From positions 29,859 through 79,860 of the forward strand of contig KB911092.1 in assembly GCA_000383355.1 (NCBI GenBank): 50,002 bases of DNA, given 5' to 3'. Below are positions 43,471 through 50,002 of the stretch, one piece after another. The translations under genes were made by a program, and so were the position numbers. The notes under the pieces are model-generated. The model saw only the letters and a program-made list of their open reading frames with translations. It was not told the DNA's origin and did no database searches. Numbering within the stretch: position 1 is the stretch's first letter; every line of letters starts with the position of its first letter. Source of the DNA: Flavobacterium sp. SCGC AAA160-P02 (lineage in GTDB: Bacteria; Bacteroidota; Bacteroidia; Flavobacteriales; Flavobacteriaceae).

Positions 43471-44724
43471 TTAATTTTGTTCTCTATCTAAAATTTTCAG
43501 ACGAATTTCTTCAATTTTAGAGGAACTTACTCCAAGTATTGTAATTTCATAGCCTAAGATCTCTAAGACCTCCCCTTTCTCAGGGATATTTTCTGTGTGA
43601 TCTATAATGAAACCACCTAAAGTCTCGTAGGCTTCTTCTTTTGGAATGTTTAGATTGTACTCTTCGTTTAGATAATCGATTTCTAATCTTGCTGAAAATT
43701 TAAATTCTGTCTCAGTTATTCTTTCGTCTGTTAACTCTTGCACATCATGTTCATCTTCAATTTCTCCAAAAAGTTCTTCTACAACATCCTCAACAGTAAT
43801 CATTCCAGATGTTCCACCATATTCATCAACAACTATAGCGATGCTCTTTCTTTTCTTCATCAAACTATTTAAAACATCATTAATCATCATAGATTCCGGA
43901 ACAATTTCAACTGGCAATAAAATAGATTTAATTGTTTTTGGTTTTTTAAATAGCTCAAAAGCATTTACATGCCCTATAATATCATCTAAAGAAGTTTTAT
44001 ATACCAATATTTTAGAAAATCCGCTATTAATAAAGGATTCACTAAGTTTTGAAACTTTCTCGTGAATTTCAATAGCTAATATTTCTGTTCTAGGAACCAT
44101 AATTTCTCTAGCTTTAACCTTTTGAAATTCTAAAGCATTTTGAAAAATTTGTATTTCTGAATCTATTTCTTCTTCACTATCATTTCCAAATTCTAATTGT
44201 TCTGTAATATAATTTCCTAACTCTTCTTTACTAAATACCGTCTGTTGAGCATCTTTATCTGTTCTAAAAATAAATTTTAAAAAAAAATCTGAGATTCCGT
44301 TAATGATAAATGAAAAAACATACAGTAATACGTAAAAAAAATAGGCTGGTAAAGCAAGTATTTTTAGTGTTTCATTAGCATATACTCTAAAGATTGCTTT
44401 AGGAAGAAACTCAGCTGTTACAAGAATTAAAATAGTGGAGATTACTGTTTGAATAAGGATACTATTGATGCCATAGTATTCTACAATTAGTTTCCCCATG
44501 AAATAACTATACACTACTAATGAAATATTATTACCAACCAACATGGTGGTAATAAATTTTGAAGAATTCTTAGTTAACTTCTTTAGTATATTTGGAATAA
44601 AACCTTTACGTTTTTTTTCTAGCTCTATATGGAGTTTGTTTGCAGAAACAAACGCAATCTCCATTCCTGAGAAAAAGGCAGAGAATATAATTGAGATAAG
44701 AATGATGGTAATATCAACCTCCAT
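43471..44724 (-). CDS. CNNM/CorC-type membrane protein with CBS pair (hemolysin family)
   Basis: A 417-residue protein. An N-terminal DUF21/CNNM membrane domain (residues ~1-170, four helices, beginning DITIILISIIFSAFFSGMEIAFVSANK) is followed by two CBS motifs (about 195-320: AREIMVPRTEILAIE, and SIAIVVDEYGGTSGMITVEDVVEELFGEI) and a CorC_HlyC C-terminal domain (about 335-415). Related proteins handle Mg2+ or Co2+ efflux; 'hemolysin' is a historic name. GldE of gliding motility belongs here, but gldD is not adjacent, so that name is not applied. It starts directly after the 64-residue gene. Confidence 0.93.
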   Translation of the reverse strand: MEVDITIILISIIFSAFFSGMEIAFVSANKLHIELEKKRKGFIPNILKKLTKNSSKFITTMLVGNNISLVVYSYFMGKLIVEYYGINSILIQTVISTILILVTAEFLPKAIFRVYANETLKILALPAYFFYVLLYVFSFIINGISDFFLKFIFRTDKDAQQTVFSKEELGNYITEQLEFGNDSEEEIDSEIQIFQNALEFQKVKAREIMVPRTEILAIEIHEKVSKLSESFINSGFSKILVYKTSLDDIIGHVNAFELFKKPKTIKSILLPVEIVPESMMINDVLNSLMKKRKSIAIVVDEYGGTSGMITVEDVVEELFGEIEDEHDVQELTDERITETEFKFSARLEIDYLNEEYNLNIPKEEAYETLGGFIIDHTENIPEKGEVLEILGYEITILGVSSSKIEEIRLKILDREQN

Positions 44725-44919
44725 TTAAAGTTTATTTCTCTTCTCTATTTTTTTTCTAAAATTTCTTTTAAAGAAGAATATTAATGAGATAAAGATAGAT
44801 AAACCAAGCATAAATATTGCTTTATTTTGATCATCTTTCCATTCAATTATTGCTTCTACAAGTAAAATAAGAGCAATAATTAAATATCCATACTGTAAAA
44901 ATTTCCAGATATTATTCAT
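44725..44919 (-). CDS. Small 64-residue membrane protein of the lptC operon
   Basis: A short protein with two hydrophobic helices (about 9-24 and 35-50) and a basic tail (KRNFRKKIEKRNKL). No family is recognised, though similar small genes between lptC and the CNNM gene occur in this family of bacteria, from memory. Its ATG overlaps the lptC stop (4 nt), and its stop adjoins the CNNM ATG, so translation of all three is coupled. Confidence 0.85.
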   Translation of the reverse strand: MNNIWKFLQYGYLIIALILLVEAIIEWKDDQNKAIFMLGLSIFISLIFFFKRNFRKKIEKRNKL

Positions 44920-45488
44920 AATTCATTTTCGTTTGTTACTATATTTCCTACAGTTTTTTTGGCAACATATTTTTTTAAATTCTCCATAGACTCAAAACCA
45001 ACACCAATAACAGTGTCGTTAATTTTGGTAAGTGTGAAACTTTTTTCAGTAAAAAAATATTTATTTTTCTGATCCCAAAATAATTGATCTGTCTCTAATC
45101 TAGATGCATCTGTATGATTAATTACAACTACATTCCCTTTCAGTTCTGATATAGATGTTTTAGAGTATGACAAAGCATAGTCTCCAAAAACTGTGACAGA
45201 GTCTTTTCCGTTATTCTCAAAATTAATTATTTTAATCCCTTCTGGAAACTCATTATAGGGGTGTTTCTTTCTATTGCTAAAATCATTTAAAAGTGATGTT
45301 GTTAATTTGGAGGTTATTCTTCCTGAATCTTTATAGATATGGTGCGCGTCTTTAGCAACAGCAATGGGCAGATTTTTTTCAGCTAAAAAGTCTCTCACCT
45401 TTTTTGAATCATTTGTACAAGAAAAAAGCATTCCCACAATCATGATTGTAGCAATGCTTTTTTTTGTTATATGAAATAATTGGTTCAT
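44916..45488 (-). CDS. lptC: LptC, LPS export component
   Basis: A 190-residue periplasmic LPS-transport protein bridging the LptBFG complex to LptA. The N-terminus carries a signal with lipobox MLFSC (Cys at 24), so this version is a lipoprotein; E. coli LptC is membrane-anchored by a helix. The beta-jellyroll pattern (HHIYKDSGRITSKLTT, EFPEGIKIINFENNGKDSVTVFGDYA, LKGNVVVINHTDASRLETDQLFWDQ) is typical. It is 2 nt from the TPR gene upstream and overlaps the next gene by 4 nt. Confidence 0.9.
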   Translation of the reverse strand: MNQLFHITKKSIATIMIVGMLFSCTNDSKKVRDFLAEKNLPIAVAKDAHHIYKDSGRITSKLTTSLLNDFSNRKKHPYNEFPEGIKIINFENNGKDSVTVFGDYALSYSKTSISELKGNVVVINHTDASRLETDQLFWDQKNKYFFTEKSFTLTKINDTVIGVGFESMENLKKYVAKKTVGNIVTNENEL

Positions 45489-45490
45489 TA

Positions 45491-46861
45491 TTATTTACCG
45501 CTGGAGGTAATCTTTACAGTTTCATTAATCCAACATTTTACTTTAAAAGGGTCTCCTACATTAACTCCTTCAGTAAAAACAACTTTTTTGGAAGGAAAGT
45601 TTGCCTTGTAATTTCTTGTAAACTTTCTAGCTACAGAGCTCATACTTGGATCTACCTGACTTGCTCTTAAAGCTTTGTTATATGCAGCAACATAGGTCAT
45701 TCTTTTCTCAAATTCACTAGACCCACATTTATTTACAGAAGTTGCATACAAACTTGCAATAAAAAGATACGCTCTACCCATATTTGGGTTTATAGCGATA
45801 GCCTCTCTAGCCAACTGTCTTGCTTTAGATTTTTGACCTCTTTTTTTGGCTGCTTGAGCAAACTTTAATTTAAAGTTAGCTTTTTTGAAAGGGTCAGTCT
45901 CTAATTCAAATGCTTTCATTCTCATCCCTTGGGCTCCTGATGCATCTCCTTTTTTCTCCAACACACCAGCTACAAAAGAGTAGGCATCTGCAGATGGGGA
46001 AGCTTCTGCATAAGCTATTGCTAATTTTTCAAAAAGAGGATCATCTGTACATTCTTTATTGAACATTCTAGAAACAGCTCTCTTCAACCATTTAGCATCA
46101 GATTTATGAATCTTAAAGTCTCTTTCATATAATGGAATTAATCGATCACAAGTAGATAGTACTATAATAATATTATCTAATCCAGACTCTACTTGCCCCA
46201 GTGCTTTAGAATTTATAGTATAAGCTCTTAAATTTTGTTTTTGCCTTTTATCTAATGCTTGACCAGCGTCTACTTTGGCATTTAAGTCTCTTAATTTCTT
46301 CGCATAGTCATCCAGTTTTTCTCCAACAGATTCTAATACATCATCATAGGTGTCAAAAACTTTTTGAGGATTGGTATCTTTATTAGCATCAGTTATGCCT
46401 TGAAAGTATCTATAAATATTTTTTACTCCCATTCGAGTAGGATCTATACTATAAGCTAATTCTAATATTTCAAAAACTTCGTCATCAGTAGCTAACTTAT
46501 TTTTTACTAAGAACGTTGCATAGTCACTGTGTACTTTTGCAGGGTCTTTAGAAGGAAAGTATTCTAGCCTTTGTTCATATATTCTTTTTATTAAAGCAGT
46601 AGTCTCTGTTTTGTCTGCTGCATTTTTAAACATAGACTGAATCATCTTATCTCCTAATTTGTATATATTGATAGATAATTTAGGACAGTTATCCATTAAA
46701 GATATCCAATTAGGATAGGCTTCTTCATACTTCTTAGATTGGTAATCTCCTTTAAAAAGATTGTACTTAATGGTACATTCTTGTTGTGTTGCCTGTGCAT
46801 TTATAACATGTAACCCTAAAAAAAGAAATAGGCTTGCTAATAAAATAATTTGTTTCTTCAT
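45491..46861 (-). CDS. Exported TPR protein of the envelope operon
   Basis: A 456-residue protein with signal peptide (1-22, ending NAQA). The body is a series of tetratricopeptide-like helix pairs; clearest are SADAYSFVAGVLEKKGDASGAQGMRMKAF and KKRGQKSKARQLAREAIAINPNMGRAYLFIASLY (parts of two successive repeats). The C-terminal segment ends in a basic NYKANFPSKK stretch. TPR proteins at this position are common in Bacteroidota LPS or outer-membrane assembly operons. Its partner is probably the outer membrane protein encoded just upstream (15-nt gap). Confidence 0.88.
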   Translation of the reverse strand: MKKQIILLASLFLFLGLHVINAQATQQECTIKYNLFKGDYQSKKYEEAYPNWISLMDNCPKLSINIYKLGDKMIQSMFKNAADKTETTALIKRIYEQRLEYFPSKDPAKVHSDYATFLVKNKLATDDEVFEILELAYSIDPTRMGVKNIYRYFQGITDANKDTNPQKVFDTYDDVLESVGEKLDDYAKKLRDLNAKVDAGQALDKRQKQNLRAYTINSKALGQVESGLDNIIIVLSTCDRLIPLYERDFKIHKSDAKWLKRAVSRMFNKECTDDPLFEKLAIAYAEASPSADAYSFVAGVLEKKGDASGAQGMRMKAFELETDPFKKANFKLKFAQAAKKRGQKSKARQLAREAIAINPNMGRAYLFIASLYATSVNKCGSSEFEKRMTYVAAYNKALRASQVDPSMSSVARKFTRNYKANFPSKKVVFTEGVNVGDPFKVKCWINETVKITSSGK

Positions 46862-46876
46862 TTTTAATCGTATTTG

Positions 46877-48166
46877 TTAATCAATTTTTCTCTTTTTAAA
46901 CCAGATATCGTTAAGGGAAAGACTTAGTCTAAAATTAACGTACTTTTCCTCTAATAATCCATTATCTGTTGTCCCTTTTTTACCATATTCAAAACCTAAA
47001 TTTAGATTAGATAATCTATTTCCTAGTGGTAAGCCTAGACCAAAAGATATGCCAAAGTCATCAATACTTGTAAAAGTATTAGATCCAGGGGTTCCATTTA
47101 CTAATAATCCTAGTTTTTCAAATTTCAAACCTCCTCTGTAGGTTACTCTTTGCCAATAACTTGTAATAGAGTTTATTTTTGGAATAAAAAACCCTCCTGC
47201 AGATACTCTATTAGATTCACCATATTGGAAACTTTGAGCGCTGTTATCAAAATAACCAGTGGCTACAAGCGCATCTTGAGTTTTATAATTAACTCCAGCA
47301 TACCATTTATTTGTTTTCCCTAAACCAATACCCAACACGGTTTCTAAGGGTCTTTCTAAGGTTGCTGATAATGGTCCCGAAAATATGGTATCTCTGGGTT
47401 GTTCAAATCCTGACGCTCCTATTGAAAGCGAATATAAATTTTCTGTTCCTGTAGAGTTTAGAGAGTTACCTAATTTAAAGGAAACTCCTACATGTAAGTT
47501 TAAGTCTTTAGTAATAGTTGTTTTGTATTGGGCTCCTAATTTTACTGAACCACCTCTTATATTGGAATCTTCTATATTTTTTGTAGCTAAGGTAACTTCT
47601 TCTCGGGCATTTAAAACATTATTCTGGATATTACCGAATAAAAAATCTGCCTCTAAACCAACAGAAAAACCTTTAAAAAGTTTTAATCCAAAACCTCCAT
47701 ATATTCTATTTACATCTCCAGTTCCAGAAAATTGAGTAATTTCTATTGGGTCTCCGTCTAGGTCACTTAAAGTATTAATTAAAGAATACCCAACTGATGA
47801 TGTTGGTTGCATTCCAAAAATTACTGCCATTTTTTTACTTACCGGAAATGCAAAACTAAAGTAGCTTAAATTTGTAGAGTTTGTAGATTGTTTTATATCT
47901 GCATCTTTAATAGTTAACTCATTATTTAACACCCCAAAGACATAGGTAGCAAATCTTAATTCAGACAATGATGCAGGGTTTGCAAAATTTAAATATCTAT
48001 TGCTACTGTATGCTGCCCCAATACTCCCCATACTTATCTGTTCTACGGTTCTTGTCCCGAACTCTTCACCCACACCAAAATAAGAGTATGGAGAAGAAGT
48101 AGATCTTTGTGAAAAAGCTTGAGCTGATATGACAACTGCTAAAAAGAATATGATTTTCTTAATCAT
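46877..48166 (-). CDS. Outer membrane beta-barrel protein (FadL/PorV-like)
   Basis: A 429-residue protein with signal peptide (1-19, QAFS). The sequence after the signal is typical of FadL/PorV-type barrels: SPYSYFGVGE, SMGSIGAAYSSNRYLNFANPASLSELRF, many alternating strands, and a C-terminal LSLNDIWFKKRKID. Function is not established; in Bacteroidota such proteins serve in transport or type IX secretion. The start overlaps the coaX stop by one base (TAATG), so the two are translationally coupled. Confidence 0.88.
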   Translation of the reverse strand: MIKKIIFFLAVVISAQAFSQRSTSSPYSYFGVGEEFGTRTVEQISMGSIGAAYSSNRYLNFANPASLSELRFATYVFGVLNNELTIKDADIKQSTNSTNLSYFSFAFPVSKKMAVIFGMQPTSSVGYSLINTLSDLDGDPIEITQFSGTGDVNRIYGGFGLKLFKGFSVGLEADFLFGNIQNNVLNAREEVTLATKNIEDSNIRGGSVKLGAQYKTTITKDLNLHVGVSFKLGNSLNSTGTENLYSLSIGASGFEQPRDTIFSGPLSATLERPLETVLGIGLGKTNKWYAGVNYKTQDALVATGYFDNSAQSFQYGESNRVSAGGFFIPKINSITSYWQRVTYRGGLKFEKLGLLVNGTPGSNTFTSIDDFGISFGLGLPLGNRLSNLNLGFEYGKKGTTDNGLLEEKYVNFRLSLSLNDIWFKKRKID

Positions 48167-48891
48167 TATTGATTGTTAAATGTCAATATTTTATTTAATC
48201 CGTTTAAGAGAAAATTTTGATTCGCAAAGATGCTATTTTTTAATTGTTTGAACAAGAATTTTGTGTCTCCTCCTGTTAAAACAATTGTTAAATCATGAAA
48301 ATCAAGCTCATATTGTCTAATTACACCTTCAATTTCATGAATTACACCATTAATAACACCAGAATGAATTGCTTCTGAAGTTGAAGTCCCTATTAGGTTA
48401 TGTGCCTCACTTTTAATTAATTTTGGAAGTTTTGAAGTGTAATGATGTAAAGATTGGTATCGAATATCTATCCCTGGAGATATAGCTCCTCCAAGGTATT
48501 CACCTTTTAAATTTACAAAATCATAGGTAATACAGGTTCCTGCATCTATAATTAATGTATTCTTTTGTGGATATAAAGAAACTGCTGCAGCTGCAAGAGC
48601 TATTCTATCGATACCTAAGGTTGTAGGTGAGCTATAAAGATTCTTAAAAGGTACTTTAGTGGAAGAATCTAGCACTATAAAAAAAGGAATTTTTTTAAGT
48701 TTTTGTATATAATCTTCTCTTGTTTCCTTTACTGAAGATAAGATACAATGTGTTATTTCATGTTTTTCTAAAATATCTTCAAGTTGATTAAAGAAATATA
48801 TTTCATCAAAAACATACGCAACTTTAATGGTATCTAACTCAAATACAGCTGCTTTAACTTTTGTATTCCCTATGTCTATAACTAGATTCAT
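48166..48891 (-). CDS. coaX: Type III pantothenate kinase
   Basis: A 241-residue ASKHA-fold kinase that phosphorylates pantothenate, the first step of coenzyme A synthesis. Motifs seen: NLVIDIGNTKVKAAVF at the N-terminus, TTLGIDRIALAAAAVSLYPQKNTLIIDAGTCITYDF (split over about 92-127) with the conserved GxDR and DAGT, and GGAISPGIDIRYQSL, then VLTGGD. Full length. It heads the envelope operon and is divergent from tRNA-Phe. Confidence 0.96.
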   Translation of the reverse strand: MNLVIDIGNTKVKAAVFELDTIKVAYVFDEIYFFNQLEDILEKHEITHCILSSVKETREDYIQKLKKIPFFIVLDSSTKVPFKNLYSSPTTLGIDRIALAAAAVSLYPQKNTLIIDAGTCITYDFVNLKGEYLGGAISPGIDIRYQSLHHYTSKLPKLIKSEAHNLIGTSTSEAIHSGVINGVIHEIEGVIRQYELDFHDLTIVLTGGDTKFLFKQLKNSIFANQNFLLNGLNKILTFNNQ

Positions 48892-48912
48892 TCTTCATTT
48901 AAAAGTGAATAT

Positions 48913-48920
48913 CAAAAATA
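48913..48920 (-). promoter_or_regulatory. -7 promoter element (TATTTTTG) of coaX operon
   Basis: Perfect TAnnTTTG on the minus strand, 22 nt before the coaX ATG at 48891. It probably serves the whole run to the CNNM gene. Confidence 0.6.
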
Positions 48921-48966
48921 CAATAGATTTTTGTAATTTTATTTGGTAGTTGTAAAAAACTCGCTT

Positions 48967-48974
48967 TATATTTG
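48967..48974 (+). promoter_or_regulatory. -7 promoter element (TATATTTG) of tRNA-Phe
   Basis: Perfect TAnnTTTG, 17 nt before the tRNA. A TTG at 48943-48945, 21 bp further upstream, could be the -33 element. Confidence 0.7.
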
Positions 48975-48991
48975 CGTCCGCTAAGAACAAT

Positions 48992-49064
48992 GGTACCTTA
49001 GCTCAGTTGGTAGAGCAAAGGACTGAAAATCCTTGTGTCCCTGGTTCGATTCCTGGAGGTACCA
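48992..49064 (+). tRNA. tRNA-Phe, anticodon GAA
   Basis: Complete 73-nt cloverleaf: acceptor GGTACCT/AGGTACC, anticodon stem GGACT/ATCC region enclosing CTGAAAA with anticodon GAA, and the T arm CCTGG-TTCGATT-CCTGG. The discriminator is A and CCA is not encoded. It is followed at once by a terminator. Confidence 0.97.
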
Positions 49065-49066
49065 CA

Positions 49067-49098
49067 AAAAAATCCGAACATTTATGTTCGGATTTTTT
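49067..49098. terminator. Bidirectional terminator between tRNA-Phe and rluB
   Basis: AAAAAATCCGAACA (49067-49080) pairs with TGTTCGGATTTTTT (49085-49098), a 14-bp perfect stem with a 4-nt loop. Both strands end in T's. Confidence 0.9.
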
Positions 49099-49103
49099 GT
49101 TAT

Positions 49104-49934
49104 TTATATCATTTGTAAGTTTGCTAATTCCTGATTTGTTAGGTCTCGCCATCTTCCTCTTGGTAGATTCTTTTTTGTTAAGCCTGCAAATAATACTCTG
49201 TCTAATTTAACAACTTTATAGCCTACGTGTTCAAATATTTTACGAACAATTCTATTTCTTCCAGAATGAATTTCTATACCAATTTCAGTTTTAGTCTGGC
49301 CTTCTACATAAGAAATTGCATCAATAAATACTTTTTTACCCTCAATAACAACCTCACCTCGTAACTTTTGTAAGTCTTTTAAATCTAGCTTTTTATCTAA
49401 AGAAGCGTGGTATAGTTTTTTAACATCATGTTTTGGATGGGTTAATTTTTTAGCGATTTCACCATCATTTGTAAATAACAAAAGGCCTGTTGTCATTCTA
49501 TCCAATCTTCCTACTGGATAAATTCTTTCATTTGCTGCGTTAGAAACTAATTCCATAACCGTTTTTCTCCCACGTTCATCGTCCATGGTAGTTATGTAGT
49601 TTTTCGGTTTATTCAACAAAATATATTTCTTTTTTTCAGGAGTAATAGAACTTCCGTCAAAACGAACATCATCATTTGTCTGCACCTTATACCCCATTTC
49701 TGTAACCAAGTTACCGTTTACTGTTACACTACCGTGTTCTATATAAGTATCTGCCTCTCTTCTTGAACAAATTCCAGAGTTAGAAATGAACTTGTTTAAT
49801 CTAATACCACCTACATCAACTTTTTTAGGAGTTGTTAATGGTTTTTTAAAGTCTTTACGGAAACTGTTTTTTCTTTGAGGAGTGTTGCCTTTACTTGCTT
49901 GTCGTCCTCCCGACGATTTATTATTTGAATTCAT
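49104..49934 (-). CDS. rluB: 23S rRNA pseudouridine synthase (RluB/RsuA family)
   Basis: A 276-residue enzyme when started at the ATG at 49934 (MNSNNKSSGGRQ). The N-terminal S4 RNA-binding domain (GIRLNKFISNSGICSRREADTYIE) is preceded by a basic, disordered tail. The catalytic domain has PVGRLDRMTTGLLLFTNDGEIAKKLTHP with the catalytic Asp, then HHASL-type and GRNRIVRKIFEHVGYKVVKLDRV motifs. An upstream frame begins at 49973, but a perfect -7 element (TACATTTG, minus strand, 49949-49956) lies between the two, which excludes the longer start. The enzyme modifies 23S rRNA; B versus another family member is not certain. Confidence 0.92.
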   Translation of the reverse strand: MNSNNKSSGGRQASKGNTPQRKNSFRKDFKKPLTTPKKVDVGGIRLNKFISNSGICSRREADTYIEHGSVTVNGNLVTEMGYKVQTNDDVRFDGSSITPEKKKYILLNKPKNYITTMDDERGRKTVMELVSNAANERIYPVGRLDRMTTGLLLFTNDGEIAKKLTHPKHDVKKLYHASLDKKLDLKDLQKLRGEVVIEGKKVFIDAISYVEGQTKTEIGIEIHSGRNRIVRKIFEHVGYKVVKLDRVLFAGLTKKNLPRGRWRDLTNQELANLQMI

Positions 49935-49948
49935 TTTTAAAATTTCGG

Positions 49949-49956
49949 CAAATGTA
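49949..49956 (-). promoter_or_regulatory. -7 promoter element (TACATTTG) of rluB
   Basis: Perfect TAnnTTTG on the minus strand. Transcription would start near 49942-49944, about 9 nt before the chosen ATG. Confidence 0.65.
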
Positions 49957-50002
49957 ATCATAAATTTTCTCACATCAAATTCACCAAACCAATTGAAGGA
50001 GA

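Noticed and set aside
43471..44724. GldE gliding protein
   Set aside because: Same family, but gldD is not adjacent; only the general CNNM/CBS name is supported.
49935..49973. Upstream start of rluB
   Set aside because: A perfect -7 element lies inside this extension.

Overview
The window is a stretch of core chromosome from a low-GC (roughly one third G+C by eye) member of the Flavobacteriaceae, probably a marine genus of the Polaribacter/Tenacibaculum kind. Three things point there: Bacteroidota-typical families (DUF4136, DUF4293, DUF1599, DUF1684, DUF5522, DUF2007, DUF6150, BT_3928-like DoxX), the almost complete lack of Shine-Dalgarno sequences, and many copies of the Bacteroidota -7 promoter element TAnnTTTG just before genes. 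The genus is inference. No transposase, integrase, phage gene or CRISPR array was seen.

Layout. 1-2.6 kb: 3' end of a GSII-type glutamine synthetase, a Na+/Ca2+ exchanger, a long AT-rich gap, and a 50-residue ORF followed by a DUF2007 gene. 2.6-3.0 kb: tRNA-Arg(ACG), followed by two further ~110-bp-spaced partial copies of its 3' end, each copy followed by its own terminator hairpin. 3.0-9.9 kb: a six-repeat DUF6150 protein, a PutP-type symporter, a minus-strand run (peptide ABC permease, thioredoxin-like lipoprotein, tpiA, prmA, clpS, unknown 90-residue protein), then divergent pyrF and a DUF5522 mini-protein. 10-17 kb: hutU with a DUF4136 lipoprotein, divergent from the fused acyl-CoA mutase icmF, then a cupin-like lipoprotein and a DUF2892 membrane protein. 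17-27.8 kb: mostly exported proteins: an amidohydrolase, an M14 metallopeptidase, a TonB-plug/TPR protein without a barrel, a DJ-1/PfpI lipoprotein, an S15 peptidase, a DMP19 protein and a DUF1684 lipoprotein. 27.8-35 kb: crcB, a DoxX-like protein, DUF1599, a LOG-family enzyme with folP and cdaA, an ABC exporter, truA and a phosphodiesterase. 35-38.7 kb: a two-component locus (TPR histidine kinase, orphan lipoprotein, NarL-type regulator) with operator-like repeats. 38.8-43.4 kb: DUF4293, rho (with a poly-Asn tract) and a PpiD-like foldase. 43.5-50 kb: an envelope operon (coaX, outer membrane protein, TPR protein, lptC, small membrane protein, CNNM/CBS protein), tRNA-Phe and rluB.

Most genes are housekeeping. 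The structures least explained by standard annotation are the tRNA-Arg 3'-tail repeat array (2662-2942), the operator-like elements around the two-component locus (37.8-38.7 kb), the barrel-less double-plug protein (21.3-23.8 kb) and the structured rho leader with its 26-bp perfect-hairpin terminator. I did not find a convincing new defence or mobile system. Start codons were moved inward in several genes where a -7 element or an ordinary ATG makes the longest reading frame implausible.
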